Under the pieces are notes generated by a model that had not been told where the DNA came from, made no database searches, and saw nothing but the letters and a program-made list of their open reading frames with translations. Of a stretch of DNA of 64,000 nucleotides, positions 42,684-52,073 are shown in pieces. The stretch spans positions 1-64,000 of the forward strand of contig CAVDRM010000008.1 of NCBI GenBank assembly GCA_963611355.1, read 5' to 3'. Made by a program: the position numbers and the translations under genes. Within the stretch, counting starts at the first letter, position 1, and every line of letters starts with the position of its first letter. This DNA comes from CAVDRM01 sp963611355 (GTDB taxonomy: Bacteria; Bacillota; Clostridia; Christensenellales; Aristaeellaceae).

Positions 42684-43547
42684 ATGATTTACACGTTGTT
42701 GGGAAAAACAGGCCGCAAGGTCAGCCGAATCGGTTTTGGCGGAGTCCCCGCCGGAGTGAAAAATTATGTAGAGGAATATGACCCCGAACGAAAGAACGAC
42801 TATTCGGAAGGCGTAAAGGCCGTTCAAAGAGCTTATGAATTGGGCGTGAACTATTTTGATACGGCGCCCGGATACGGCAACGGCATGAGCGAGAGCATCA
42901 TCGGCCAGGCGTTGGAAGGCGTGCCGGCATCACTGCTTTTTCTTGCAACCAAATTTCGCTATGCAGAGGATCCGGATCTGTTTCACTCTTTGGAAGGCAG
43001 TCTGAAACGCCTGAAACGGGACAGCGTCGATCTTCTGCAGATTCATGGAGATCATTATACGCCGGGGCTGAATGAAATCATACTCAAGAAGGACGGGATT
43101 CTTGCTCAGATGATCAAGGCCAAAGAGCAGGGACTCATTCGGTACCTAGGTTTTACGGGCGAATGTCAAAACCCGTGTTTCTATCAATTGCTCGAAACGG
43201 ATGCGTTCGATGTGATGCAGGTGCAGTACAACCTGCTGTTTCAGCATCCGTATGACCCATTTTTCAAAAGCGGCAGCATGTATGAGTGCAAAAAGCGCAA
43301 CATGGGGATCGTTACCATGCGCTCGTTGACATCCGGAATTTTTCAAAAATGGATGAAGCTTATCCGGCCGGAGGATAATTTCGACTATTCCACCGCCCTG
43401 ATCCAGTATGTACTCTCCAATCCCTTTGTAGATACGGCTCTGCTGGGAATGCGCAGTGCAGAGCAGGTGGAAAGGAACGTCCGAGCATGCATGGATCTGG
43501 AGCACCGCATTGATTTGGAAAAACTGCATCAAAGAAAGGTAGATTAA
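42684..43547 (+). CDS. Aldo/keto reductase
   Basis: 287 aa from MIYTLLGKTGRKVSRIGFGG, with AGAGGTGAAG upstream. The catalytic tetrad is readable: Asp and Tyr in NYFDTAPGYG, Lys in LATKFRY, His in LLQIHGDH. NAD(P)H-dependent oxidation or reduction of an aldehyde, ketone or sugar lactone. It opens a four-gene unit with an MBL hydrolase, an FAD oxidoreductase and a hydroxyacid dehydrogenase. Confidence 0.92.
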   Translation: MIYTLLGKTGRKVSRIGFGGVPAGVKNYVEEYDPERKNDYSEGVKAVQRAYELGVNYFDTAPGYGNGMSESIIGQALEGVPASLLFLATKFRYAEDPDLFHSLEGSLKRLKRDSVDLLQIHGDHYTPGLNEIILKKDGILAQMIKAKEQGLIRYLGFTGECQNPCFYQLLETDAFDVMQVQYNLLFQHPYDPFFKSGSMYECKKRNMGIVTMRSLTSGIFQKWMKLIRPEDNFDYSTALIQYVLSNPFVDTALLGMRSAEQVERNVRACMDLEHRIDLEKLHQRKVD

Positions 43548-43548
43548 A

Positions 43549-44190
43549 ATGGTTGAATGGACGCTCCTCAATTTGGGGCAAATCAGCCGCAATCGCTATT
43601 GGGGAGAGGCGGACGACCGTGTGTATCGCCCCGGCATTTGCAATGGTGTCGTACTGCGGGATAAAAAACAGAATATTCTGGTAGATCCGCCTTTTTCGAA
43701 CGAGAAAATGCTTCAAGTGCTGGATGCCCGCGCAGGGCTGAAACCTCAGGATATCCATACGGTGTTCATTACGCACGGGCATGTGGACCATTTTGAAGGA
43801 CTTTCTTTTTTTCCTAAGGCCAGATGGGTCTGTTATGCCCCGGATCATGAACGGATTGCAGCGCTTCTTGAAAAACGCGGTCTGGATGGCGGGCGGCTGG
43901 AGAAGGTTTCCGAAAGTCTGACCGAGTCGATTTGGGTGGCCCCGTTGCCGGGACATACACGGGGAAGCGCGGGTCTTCTTTTTCCTTCTTGGGAGGGAAG
44001 GGTATTGGTGGCAGGGGATGCCGTAATGACACGCGATTTTTACTGTGACCGGCATGGGTACTACATCAGCGAAGATCAGCCGCAATCCGCTCGGACGATC
44101 GATTGGATAGCCCTGAACGCTGATGTAGTCATTCCGGGACATGATAATTACTTTTTGACGGCAGCAACGAAATTTAACAGGGAGAAGTAA
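43549..44190 (+). CDS. Metallo-beta-lactamase fold hydrolase
   Basis: 213 aa. The metal-binding motif is HGHVDH at 76-81, followed by PGHTRGS, GDAV and PGHDN, giving the usual binuclear site. In a sugar pathway it could open a lactone formed by a dehydrogenase, but the family is very broad. It follows the aldo/keto reductase after one base. Confidence 0.85.
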   Translation: MVEWTLLNLGQISRNRYWGEADDRVYRPGICNGVVLRDKKQNILVDPPFSNEKMLQVLDARAGLKPQDIHTVFITHGHVDHFEGLSFFPKARWVCYAPDHERIAALLEKRGLDGGRLEKVSESLTESIWVAPLPGHTRGSAGLLFPSWEGRVLVAGDAVMTRDFYCDRHGYYISEDQPQSARTIDWIALNADVVIPGHDNYFLTAATKFNREK

Positions 44191-44193
44191 GCA

Positions 44194-45501
44194 ATGAAAA
44201 CGGTTTTTTATCCTGCAAAAGAACTGCCGGTACTGGCAGAGGTAGAGGTACTCGTCGTCGGCAGCGGACCTGCGGGAATTGCGGCGGCTGTAGCCAGCGC
44301 CAGAACCGGCGCCAAGACAATGCTGGCGGAACGTTACGGCTGCTTTGGCGGAGCTCTGTCAGTAGGACAGGTGGAATCCTATACATGGTATTTTAATGCC
44401 AATACCTATACGGCTCAAGGCATTTCCAAAGAAATCGAGGAACGTATGATTGCCTGCGGCGGTACACAGCACGATGACCGCGGAATCGGCAATTTTATCA
44501 ATCCGGAGCAGTACAAGTATATGCTTGACTGCTGGATCAAGGAAGAGGGCATTCAGCCGCTGCTTCATACGCTGGTGGTAGATGTCATCATGGAAGGCGA
44601 AAAGCTGCTGGGAGTTGTTGTGGAAAACAAATCGGGGCGCTTTGTCATTTTGGCCGACCGAGTCGTGGATGCTACGGGCGATGGAGATGTGGCCGCGAGA
44701 GCCGGCGCATCGTTTGAAAAGGGCTTTCAAAACAATGGCAGGGTTCTTCCGGTAACGATGGTATTCGGTGTCTCTGGTGTGGATGTAAAAATGTTCCGGG
44801 AGTATATCGAAACGCATCCGGAAATGACAAACCCTGATACACACGGCTTGAAATTGCCCTTCCGACGCGCCAAAGCGGATGGGAAATGGCCGGTGGAGAG
44901 GGACGGCGGCGCATGGAAGGAACTGACACCCAATGGAGAATTTACCAGTCTGAACCTTACTCTTGAAAATGGGATAGACGGTACGAATGTGTGGGATCTG
45001 ACTCATGCGGAGATGGAAGGCCGTCAGCAGGTCATGTGGGCGGTTGATGTATTGCGCGATTACGCAAAGGAAATCGGCTTTGGAAATTGTACGCTTCGTT
45101 CCATGGCCGGTCAAATCGGGATTCGCGAAACACGCCGTATCAAAGGAGAATATAGCATCTGCCGAAAGGATGTGCTGGGGCATTCCGTTTTTCCCGATAC
45201 CATTGGCGTTTATACGACCTTTATTGATGGAGAAGTCGTTTCGAAGGATGACGCACATTTTGAATTGCCATATCGGATGCTTCTGCCCCAGAAAATCGAT
45301 AATTTGCTGGTAGCGGGCCGCTGTGCTTCTTGTGAGGACGATGCCATTCAAACGGTGCGCATGATGGTGTGCTGCGCGACGACCGGTCAGGCAGCCGGCA
45401 CAGCCTGCGCAATGTCCGCAATGCAGAAGGTCTCTCTGCGCGAACTGGAAATCCGGCAGCTTCAGGAGCGGCTGATTCAGGACGGAGTACGCATCCATTA
45501 A
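44194..45501 (+). CDS. FAD-dependent oxidoreductase (FAD_oxidored family)
   Basis: 435 aa. The ADP-binding motif GSGPAG lies at 23-28, VVDATGDGDVAARAGA is the second FAD contact and NLLVAGRCASCEDDA is the C-terminal family mark. Cytoplasmic, no export signal. The family includes oxidoreductases acting on sugars and on unknown substrates in gut anaerobes. Linked to sugar transport and dehydrogenase genes. Confidence 0.85.
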   Translation: MKTVFYPAKELPVLAEVEVLVVGSGPAGIAAAVASARTGAKTMLAERYGCFGGALSVGQVESYTWYFNANTYTAQGISKEIEERMIACGGTQHDDRGIGNFINPEQYKYMLDCWIKEEGIQPLLHTLVVDVIMEGEKLLGVVVENKSGRFVILADRVVDATGDGDVAARAGASFEKGFQNNGRVLPVTMVFGVSGVDVKMFREYIETHPEMTNPDTHGLKLPFRRAKADGKWPVERDGGAWKELTPNGEFTSLNLTLENGIDGTNVWDLTHAEMEGRQQVMWAVDVLRDYAKEIGFGNCTLRSMAGQIGIRETRRIKGEYSICRKDVLGHSVFPDTIGVYTTFIDGEVVSKDDAHFELPYRMLLPQKIDNLLVAGRCASCEDDAIQTVRMMVCCATTGQAAGTACAMSAMQKVSLRELEIRQLQERLIQDGVRIH

Positions 45502-45526
45502 CCGGCAAATGGGAGGCAAGGCACCT

Positions 45527-46492
45527 GTGAAAAAAATCGTTGTACTTGACGGCTATACTGAAAATCCCGGTGATTTAAGTTGGGACGGCCTGCGTCAATT
45601 GGGAGAAGTGACCGTGTATGACCGCACTTCCTACCAAGATGCGCCCGTTATTGCGCAGCGCATAGGCGATGCTGAAATCGTTGTGACGAACAAAACACCC
45701 ATTAAAAAAACAACGATGGATCAATGCCGGAACATTCGGCTGATTGCTGTGCTGGCCACAGGCTATAATGTGGTAGATTGCGTCTGCGCAAGGGAAAAAG
45801 AAATTACGGTGGTGAATGTGCCGGCTTACGGAACGATGGCCGTCAGTCAATATGCCATCGCATTATTGCTGGAAGTTTGTCATCACATCGGGCATCATAG
45901 CCGGAGCGTGTACGCGGGCGAATGGGCTGATAACGCCGACTGGTGCTATTGGGATTATCCGTTGATAGAATTGGATGGCAAGACCATTGGCATCATCGGC
46001 TTCGGGCGCATTGGTCAGTCTGTAGGACGTATCGCCGGAGCGCTTGGCATGAAGGTGCTGGCTTATGACCTACATCCGAATGCTTCAGGACGCGAGATCG
46101 CCGAGTATGTGTCCATGGAGCGGCTCGTTACGGAGTCTGACGTTATCTCGCTTCATTGCAATCTAACGCCTGAGAACACCGGTCTAATCAACAAAAATCT
46201 CATTGCTAAAATGAAGAACGGTGTGATTCTTATCAACAACGCAAGAGGACAATTGATTGTGGAACAGGATGTTGCGGACGCGCTGAATAGCGGAAAAATG
46301 GCGGGCGCTGGTCTGGATGTAGTCTATACCGAACCAATCTGCAGTGATAATCCTCTGCTGAAAGCCAAGAATTGCATCATTACACCTCATATCTCCTGGG
46401 CACCAAGGGAGAGCCGCCAGCGAATCATGGATTGCACGGTCTCTAATATCAGAGCCTTTCTGAACGGACATCCGATAAACAGGGTAAATTAA
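45527..46492 (+). CDS. D-2-hydroxyacid dehydrogenase (NAD-binding)
   Basis: 321 aa from a GTG ten bases after GGGAGG; an upstream ATG at 45509 overlaps that site. NAD motif GIIGFGRIGQSVGRIAG, catalytic Arg in NNARGQLI, Glu in VYTEPI and His in TPHISWA. Resembles glycerate/hydroxypyruvate reductases. It would reduce or oxidise a 2-keto/2-hydroxy acid, a fitting last step of a sugar-acid route. Confidence 0.9.
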   Translation: MKKIVVLDGYTENPGDLSWDGLRQLGEVTVYDRTSYQDAPVIAQRIGDAEIVVTNKTPIKKTTMDQCRNIRLIAVLATGYNVVDCVCAREKEITVVNVPAYGTMAVSQYAIALLLEVCHHIGHHSRSVYAGEWADNADWCYWDYPLIELDGKTIGIIGFGRIGQSVGRIAGALGMKVLAYDLHPNASGREIAEYVSMERLVTESDVISLHCNLTPENTGLINKNLIAKMKNGVILINNARGQLIVEQDVADALNSGKMAGAGLDVVYTEPICSDNPLLKAKNCIITPHISWAPRESRQRIMDCTVSNIRAFLNGHPINRVN

Positions 46493-46737
46493 TAGACCGC
46501 TGTGCCGAAATGCGAACCGACGCATCATCGGCAAAATACAAACGGTCACTGCAGTCATGCATATGCATTAGCCTGCCGAAACATGAAACGACAAGCTGAT
46601 CCGTAAAGGCTCTCCTGCTCTCGAAACAGAACGAACAGCAGGCGCGTATGCCTGAAAAAAGTTCAGCAGCCTGCTTCTCTGTATAAACAAGGAACAAACG
46701 TGCGGCAAAAAAGCGTTTGTGTATTCTGCACCCCTGT

Positions 46738-46772
46738 ACAGGGCATGGATGCTTACTTTCATGCCCTGTTTT
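46738..46772 (+). terminator. Terminator of the catabolic operon
   Basis: ACAGGGCATG (46738-46747) pairs perfectly with CATGCCCTGT (46760-46769), followed by TTT. It lies 246 bases after the dehydrogenase stop, and could act in both directions. Confidence 0.7.
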
Positions 46773-47061
46773 CCTCTGGCTCGTCATCACGTTTGGATAT
46801 ATCGTGCCGTTGGCTGCGTCCGGCATGATTTTGACAGAATCAAAATCGCTGTCGTTGACCTATTTCAGCCAAACCGTCTGCCGGATGCCCGTTGCGAACG
46901 TGTAGCTGCATCCGGCAGCGTGGTAACGGTGGCTTTTTTGCCGGATGTCTTGCGGCCGCTGCGAAGCAGATCGTCAGCGAAAACCACCGGCGTTTTTTTC
47001 CATGACTGCAGAGCGGCGGTGATTTCAAATCTTCTTCTATGCTCTTTTTGCAATCCCTCTT

Positions 47062-47089
47062 CAAACAAACGTGAAAAAACGTTTTTTGT
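47062..47089 (-). terminator. Probable terminator of the purine importer operon
   Basis: AAACGT (47067-47072) pairs with ACGTTT (47079-47084). On the minus strand the stem is followed by GTTTG. It begins six bases past the permease stop. Short stem, so moderate. Confidence 0.5.
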
Positions 47090-47090
47090 G

Positions 47091-48086
47091 TTATCGCTCT
47101 TCGCGGAAGTACGGCAAGCCCAAGCTCATCGGCGGCTGATCCTCGCGCTTTCTGCGCAGAGAGGTGATGCACAGCACGATGATGGTCACGACATAGGGGA
47201 GCATTTTGTACAGTTCCTTGACCGCCAAATTCATGCCGGAGGGGATGTACATATGCAGGATGTACAGACCGCCGAAGAGAATGGATGACAGCACGCCCAC
47301 ATTCGGCCGCCAGATGGTGAAGATGACCAGCGAAATGGCCAGCCAGCCGCGGTCGCCGAAGGCGTTGTTCGACCAAACGCCGCTTGCATAGTCCATAACG
47401 TAGTACAGGCCGCCCAAGCCGGCAATCATGCAGCCGACACAGGTGGCGACGTACTTATAGCGCGTGACGTTAAGGCCCGCAGCGTCTGCCGTGTTCGGGC
47501 TTTCGCCGACGGCGCGAAGGTGAAGGCCGACCCGCGTATGGCACAGCACAAAGGACGCGACAAGTGCGATGAAGATGGCCAGATATACCATAAAGCCGTA
47601 GGACAGGAAGATTTGGCCAAACCAGCCCAAATTTTCCGCAAACGGGAGCGGCTGATGGAAGAACTGGCTCGTGGAGGACAGGGCGATGGACGGCACATCG
47701 CTGCCGGACAGCTTGATGAGGGAGCCGCCGAAGAAGTTGCCGATGCCGACGCCGAAGGTGGTCATGGCAAGACCAGTGACATTCTGATTGGCGCGCAAGG
47801 TGACGGTCAGGAAACAATAGAGAAGCCCCATGAGCAGAGAGCCTAAAAGACAGGTGGAAAGCGGGATGGCGACGGCGGGGAAGGCGGCGATGTCCGCCTT
47901 GCTCACCAAGGACTGCTCATAGAAGAACGCGCCGATGACGCCGCAGATGCCGCCCACATACATAACGCCCGGAATGCCCAGATTCAGGTTTCCGCTCTTT
48001 TGCGTGAGCGTCTCGCCCGTGCTGCCCAGCAGCAGCGGGATGCCCTGCACCACCGCACGGGGAATGAACGAAACAAAATCAAACAT
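47091..48086 (-). CDS. Nucleoside-type ABC transporter permease (NupQ/YufQ-like)
   Basis: 331 aa from MFDFVSFIPRAVVQGIPLLL with AAGGAGGAG upstream; the longer frame is not used. Eight to ten membrane helices with LGSTGETLTQKSGNLNLGIPG and GVGIGNFFGGSL, typical of permeases in BmpA-linked importers. It forms a pair with the preceding gene (overlap 8 bases). Confidence 0.88.
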   Translation of the reverse strand: MFDFVSFIPRAVVQGIPLLLGSTGETLTQKSGNLNLGIPGVMYVGGICGVIGAFFYEQSLVSKADIAAFPAVAIPLSTCLLGSLLMGLLYCFLTVTLRANQNVTGLAMTTFGVGIGNFFGGSLIKLSGSDVPSIALSSTSQFFHQPLPFAENLGWFGQIFLSYGFMVYLAIFIALVASFVLCHTRVGLHLRAVGESPNTADAAGLNVTRYKYVATCVGCMIAGLGGLYYVMDYASGVWSNNAFGDRGWLAISLVIFTIWRPNVGVLSSILFGGLYILHMYIPSGMNLAVKELYKMLPYVVTIIVLCITSLRRKREDQPPMSLGLPYFREER

Positions 48087-49191
48087 GCATCTGCTCCTCC
48101 TTTGCGGCGGACTTTCTGAAATTAACCTTGTAGGTGATGAAGAACTCGCAGCCGATGATGAAGAAGAGAATGACACCCGTTAAGATATCGGAGAAGGATT
48201 TATTCAGGTTGAATTTGGTGGAGATGTCGCTTGCGCCCCTGTCCAAGAAAACGAGCAGGAGACTGGTCAAAATCATGAAGATGGGGTTGAACTTCGCCAG
48301 CCAAGCGACCATGACGGCGGTGAAGCCGCGCCCGTCCACCAGGGTGGTGGTCAGGGTGTGGTTTGTGCCGCCGGTCAGCAGGAAGCCCGCAATGCCGCAC
48401 ATCGCGCCCGACAAAAGCATGGTGCGGATGATAACGCTGTCCACCTTGATGCCCACATAGCGGGCGGTGCGCTCGCTCTCGCCGACCACGGAGATTTCGT
48501 AGCCGTGCTTGGAGTAGGTCAGGTAGCAGTACAGCGCCACGCACAGGATAAGCACGATGATGATATTCAGCAGGTACTTCTGCCCGAAAACTGTGGGCAG
48601 CCAGCCGATGTTTGTATTGGGGTTGATGATGCCGATTTGTCCGGAGCCTTTCGGCGACTCCCATACGACGCAGAAATAGGCGACAAGCTGCGTGGCAACA
48701 TAGTTCATCATCAGCGTGAACAGCGTCTCGTTTGTGTTCCATTTGGCACGGAAAATGGCGGGAATCAGCGCCCAAATTGCGCCCGCTGCCATGCTGCTCA
48801 GCGCCATGCAGAGGATGACCGCCCAGTTGGGCATCACGTCGCGGAGCAAAATCATGCAGGCTGCGGAGGTCAGGCAGCCGATGAGCGTCTGCCCCTCGCC
48901 GCCGATATTCCAAAAGCGCATCCGGAATGCGGGTGTGACCGCCAAGGACACGCACAGCAGCATGGCGACATCCTGAAATGTGACCCATGTTTTTCTCGCC
49001 TTGCCGAACGCGCCCGTGAACATTGCGCCGTAAATCTGGAAGGGGTTTTCGCCTGTCATGGCCACGCAGATGAGGGCGCAGACGATGAGCGCCAGCGCGA
49101 TGGCGGCCACACGGACGAGCAGCGCCCGCCGCCACGTCATGTCAACCCGTTTGGTAATATGAATAAACGGCTCTTTTCCTGCCTCACGCAT
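48079..49191 (-). CDS. Nucleoside-type ABC transporter permease (NupP/YufP-like)
   Basis: 370 aa from MREAGKEPFIHITKRVD, with GGGAGG nine bases upstream. It has the family segments AFRMRFWNIGGEGQTLIGCL and KWNTNETLFTLMMNYVATQL. The eight-base overlap with the ATPase gene shows coupling. It is the other half of the membrane channel. Confidence 0.88.
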   Translation of the reverse strand: MREAGKEPFIHITKRVDMTWRRALLVRVAAIALALIVCALICVAMTGENPFQIYGAMFTGAFGKARKTWVTFQDVAMLLCVSLAVTPAFRMRFWNIGGEGQTLIGCLTSAACMILLRDVMPNWAVILCMALSSMAAGAIWALIPAIFRAKWNTNETLFTLMMNYVATQLVAYFCVVWESPKGSGQIGIINPNTNIGWLPTVFGQKYLLNIIIVLILCVALYCYLTYSKHGYEISVVGESERTARYVGIKVDSVIIRTMLLSGAMCGIAGFLLTGGTNHTLTTTLVDGRGFTAVMVAWLAKFNPIFMILTSLLLVFLDRGASDISTKFNLNKSFSDILTGVILFFIIGCEFFITYKVNFRKSAAKEEQMHV

Positions 49192-50722
49192 CCTGCTTCC
49201 CTCCCACATGCGTCATCATCATGCCGATTTCCCGCTTGGTCGCGCCGCGTCCCTCGACAATGCCGCTGACCTTGCCGCCGCACAAAACCAGAATACGGTC
49301 AGCCAGCTCCACCAGCACGTCCAAGTCCTCGCCCACATACACAACGGCGACGCCGGATTTCTTCTGCTGATTGATGAGGTCATAAATGGTATAGGAGGAA
49401 TTGATGTCCAAGCCGCGCACGGCGTAGGCAGTCAGCAGCACGGTGGGGGCGGAGGTGATTTCACGCCCGACCAGCACCTTCTGCACATTGCCGCCGGAGA
49501 GACGGCGTACGGGGGTGGACAGGCTCGGCGTGCTGACCTCTAACTCCCGCACGACATTCTCGGCGACCTTGCGCGGGAAATTGCGGTCGATGAAGGGGGA
49601 ATGGCCGCGCCTGAAGGAACGAAGAAGCATATTGCTCGTCAGGTCCATGCTGGCGACCAAGCCCATGCCCAAGCGGTCTTCCGGCACAAAGGAAAGGGAT
49701 ACGCCCATATCCTGAATTTTGAGCGGGTCCTTGCCGATGAGCTGCTCGCGCCTGCCGTCATCTTCCACATAGCAGATGCTGCCCGCTTCGGCAGGCTGAA
49801 GGCCAGCAATGGCCTCCAACAGCTCCTTTTGGCCGGAGCCGGCGATGCCCGCAATGCCCAGGATTTCGCCGGAATTGGCGGTGAAGGACACATGGTCGAG
49901 CTTGACGATGCCCTCCTCGTTGCGCACGGTCAGGTCTTTGACCTCGATGCGCGGCTTCGGATTGACGGGGTTCGGACGTTCGATGTTTAAGGTGACGGCG
50001 TGGCCTACCATCAGGTTGGTCATTTCCTGCGGGGTGGTGCCGGCGGTCTTCAGGCTGCCAACATATTGCCCTTTGCGCAAAATCGCCACGCGGTCGGACA
50101 GCGCCTCCACCTCGTGCATTTTATGCGTGATGATGATGATGGCCTTGCCCGCATTGCGCATATTGCGCAGGACGGAAAACAGCTTATCCGTTTCCTGCGG
50201 GGTCAAAACGGCGGTCGGCTCGTCCAAAATGAGAATTTCCGCGCCGCGGTACAGCACTTTGATGATTTCAACCGTCTGCTTCTGCGAAACGGACATTTCG
50301 TAAATCTTCTGGTTGGGGTCGATATCAAAGCCGTAGGCCGTGCAGATATTGCGGATTTTTTGCACGGCGGCCTTCATGTCCAGCTTTTCATGCAGACCCA
50401 GCACGATGTTTTCGGCGGCGGTGAACACGTCCACCAACTTAAAGTGCTGATGAATCATGCCGATGCCGTACTTGAAGGCATCGCGGGGGGACGCGATGGT
50501 CACGGGCTTGCCGTTGACCAGAATTTCACCCTCGTCCGGAAAATAAATGCCGGACAGCATATTCATCAGAGAGGTCTTGCCGCTGCCGTTTTCGCCCAGC
50601 AGCGCGAGGATCTCCCCGTGGTAGATATCCAGATTGACGTGGTCGTTTGCAACCACGGGGCCGAAGCGCTTTGTGACATTGCGCATACTGATTGCGGCAA
50701 CGGGCTCGCTCAAGCGTGTCAC
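49184..50722 (-). CDS. Nucleoside-type ABC transporter ATP-binding protein, two domains
   Basis: 512 aa with two nucleotide-binding domains, like NupO/RbsA. Domain 1 has GENGSGKTS, a drifted signature MSVSQKQ and LILDEPTAVL. Domain 2 has GIAGSGQKELLEA and LSGGNVQKV, with the weak Walker B usual in this family. The GTG at 50722 is only one base after AAGGAG; the in-frame TTG at 50713 or ATG at 50686 may be the true start. It drives purine/nucleoside uptake with the two permeases. Confidence 0.9.
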   Translation of the reverse strand: MTRLSEPVAAISMRNVTKRFGPVVANDHVNLDIYHGEILALLGENGSGKTSLMNMLSGIYFPDEGEILVNGKPVTIASPRDAFKYGIGMIHQHFKLVDVFTAAENIVLGLHEKLDMKAAVQKIRNICTAYGFDIDPNQKIYEMSVSQKQTVEIIKVLYRGAEILILDEPTAVLTPQETDKLFSVLRNMRNAGKAIIIITHKMHEVEALSDRVAILRKGQYVGSLKTAGTTPQEMTNLMVGHAVTLNIERPNPVNPKPRIEVKDLTVRNEEGIVKLDHVSFTANSGEILGIAGIAGSGQKELLEAIAGLQPAEAGSICYVEDDGRREQLIGKDPLKIQDMGVSLSFVPEDRLGMGLVASMDLTSNMLLRSFRRGHSPFIDRNFPRKVAENVVRELEVSTPSLSTPVRRLSGGNVQKVLVGREITSAPTVLLTAYAVRGLDINSSYTIYDLINQQKKSGVAVVYVGEDLDVLVELADRILVLCGGKVSGIVEGRGATKREIGMMMTHVGGKQDA

Positions 50723-50772
50723 TCCTTCTTATTTTATATCGCGGTCTCGCTATTTCGCATGGGTGTATTAAA

Positions 50773-50807
50773 TCGCCCCGACCCCATTATGGATGGGAAC
50801 GGGGCGA
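50773..50807 (-). promoter_or_regulatory. Hairpin between bmpA-like and ATPase genes
   Basis: TCGCCCCG (50773-50780) pairs with CGGGGCGA (50800-50807), with an inner CCCAT/ATGGG stem. On the minus strand ATTTAAT follows. It probably reduces read-through from the binding-protein gene into the ATPase and permeases. Confidence 0.6.
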
Positions 50808-50833
50808 ATGTGTTGTTCGAATGAAGGGGCTGC

Positions 50834-52015
50834 TCAGACACCGAGGATGGTGATGCCGTCGATGTCAAGGTCAAAGTACGGAGCGGAGCGGAAGGTGGAC
50901 TCTTTGAATTCGCCGTCAATGACGACTTCGGTCTCGCCCTGATAGTCGCCCATGTCATCCACGTCGGCCAGATAGGTGGTGAGGGTTTCGCCGTTCACGG
51001 TGAAAGCGGCGGTATCAAAGACCTTCGTTTCGCCACTTTCCAGCGCAGCCTTTACCTCTTCCAGCTTTTCTACGGTGCCGGCGGCGGCAACGGCCTCGTT
51101 CACGTCAGACAGAACCACAGAGTCGGTCGCAATGGTGCCGGTCCAGTCGGTGTCAATGGCTTCGCCGTTCGCAGCGCAGCTAATGATGTATTCGAAGTAG
51201 GGTTCCCAGTTAACGCGGGAGGAAACGATGAAGGTATTGGGGCAGGCGGCGATGGTGCTGCCGTTGTAGGAGACGTTCGGAACACCGGCAACCTCACAGG
51301 CAGTGGGAGCGCCCATGGAGTCGGCGTGCTGGCTGATGAGCTTGCAGCCGCGGCTGATGAGGAGCTGAGCGCCTTCCTTTTCCAGCGCTTCATCATACCA
51401 GGAATTGGTGAAGGTCACTTCCATGGTCACGGTGGGGCAAACGGAGCGGGCACCCAGGAAGAAGGAGGTGTAGCCGGATTTCACTTCGGCGTAGGGATAA
51501 GCGCCGACATAGCCGATCTTGGCTTCTTCGGCGGTGAATTCGCCGTTTGCAATCATTTCGTTCAGCTTGAGGCCGGCGGCAACGCCCGCCAGATAACGGC
51601 CTTCATAGATGGTAGCGAAGGCGTTGTGATAGTTGGCGAGGTTCTCGGTGTGCGCCTTGGTGCCGGTGGCGTGGCAGAACTGCACATCCGGGAATTCCTT
51701 GGCAGCTTCAATCATGAAGGATTCATGGCCGAAGGAATCGGCAAACACGATGTCGCAGCCGTCTTCCGCCAAATCAGCGGCGGCGTCGTAGCATTCCTGA
51801 CCTTCGGGGATGTTGGTGCGCAGGATGTATTCAACGCCCAGCTTTTCGCAGGCATCCTTGGCAGCGCTCAGGAAGTTTAAGTCATAGGTAGAGTTTTCAT
51901 CGTGCAGGAAGATGAAGCCGACCTTAACGGAAGAGGCGTCAGCCGCCGTTGCGGAGACGGAGACAAGGGTCAGGCACAGGGCAAAGGTCAACAGAAGGGC
52001 TGCGAACTTTTTCAT
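50834..52015 (-). CDS. BmpA/PnrA family substrate-binding protein
   Basis: 393 aa from MKKFAALLLTFALCLTLVSV with AAGGAGG ten bases ahead. A signal peptide ends near ATA; I see no good lipobox. The mature protein has the Bmp pattern: VGFIFLHDENSTYDLNFLSA, DIVFADSFGHESFMIEAA, NAFATIYEGRYLAGVAAG and YVGAYPYAEVKSG. Related proteins bind purine nucleosides. Co-transcription with xpt supports a purine ligand. Confidence 0.88.
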   Translation of the reverse strand: MKKFAALLLTFALCLTLVSVSATAADASSVKVGFIFLHDENSTYDLNFLSAAKDACEKLGVEYILRTNIPEGQECYDAAADLAEDGCDIVFADSFGHESFMIEAAKEFPDVQFCHATGTKAHTENLANYHNAFATIYEGRYLAGVAAGLKLNEMIANGEFTAEEAKIGYVGAYPYAEVKSGYTSFFLGARSVCPTVTMEVTFTNSWYDEALEKEGAQLLISRGCKLISQHADSMGAPTACEVAGVPNVSYNGSTIAACPNTFIVSSRVNWEPYFEYIISCAANGEAIDTDWTGTIATDSVVLSDVNEAVAAAGTVEKLEEVKAALESGETKVFDTAAFTVNGETLTTYLADVDDMGDYQGETEVVIDGEFKESTFRSAPYFDLDIDGITILGV

Positions 52016-52073
52016 TTCAGGTTTCCTCCTTGCTTTTTCCCACGGTAGTATTTTTGTTCCTCTATCATCAATG

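Larger units (their letters stand above)
46493..47090. other. 598-base gene-free spacer between convergent operons
   Basis: Apart from the two terminators at 46738 and 47062 it holds a hairpin ACAAACG/CGTTTGT (46694-46700, 46714-46720). A similar AACAAACGTG...TTTGTGT unit recurs at 47064-47090. The GCCGGATG string occurs repeatedly at 46880-46950. No frame here resembles a protein I know. Confidence 0.5.

Noticed and set aside
46840..47376. Minus-strand frame overlapping the nucleoside permease end
   Set aside because: Its upstream part is out of frame with the permease, and the rest has no known domain; the permease reading is far better supported.
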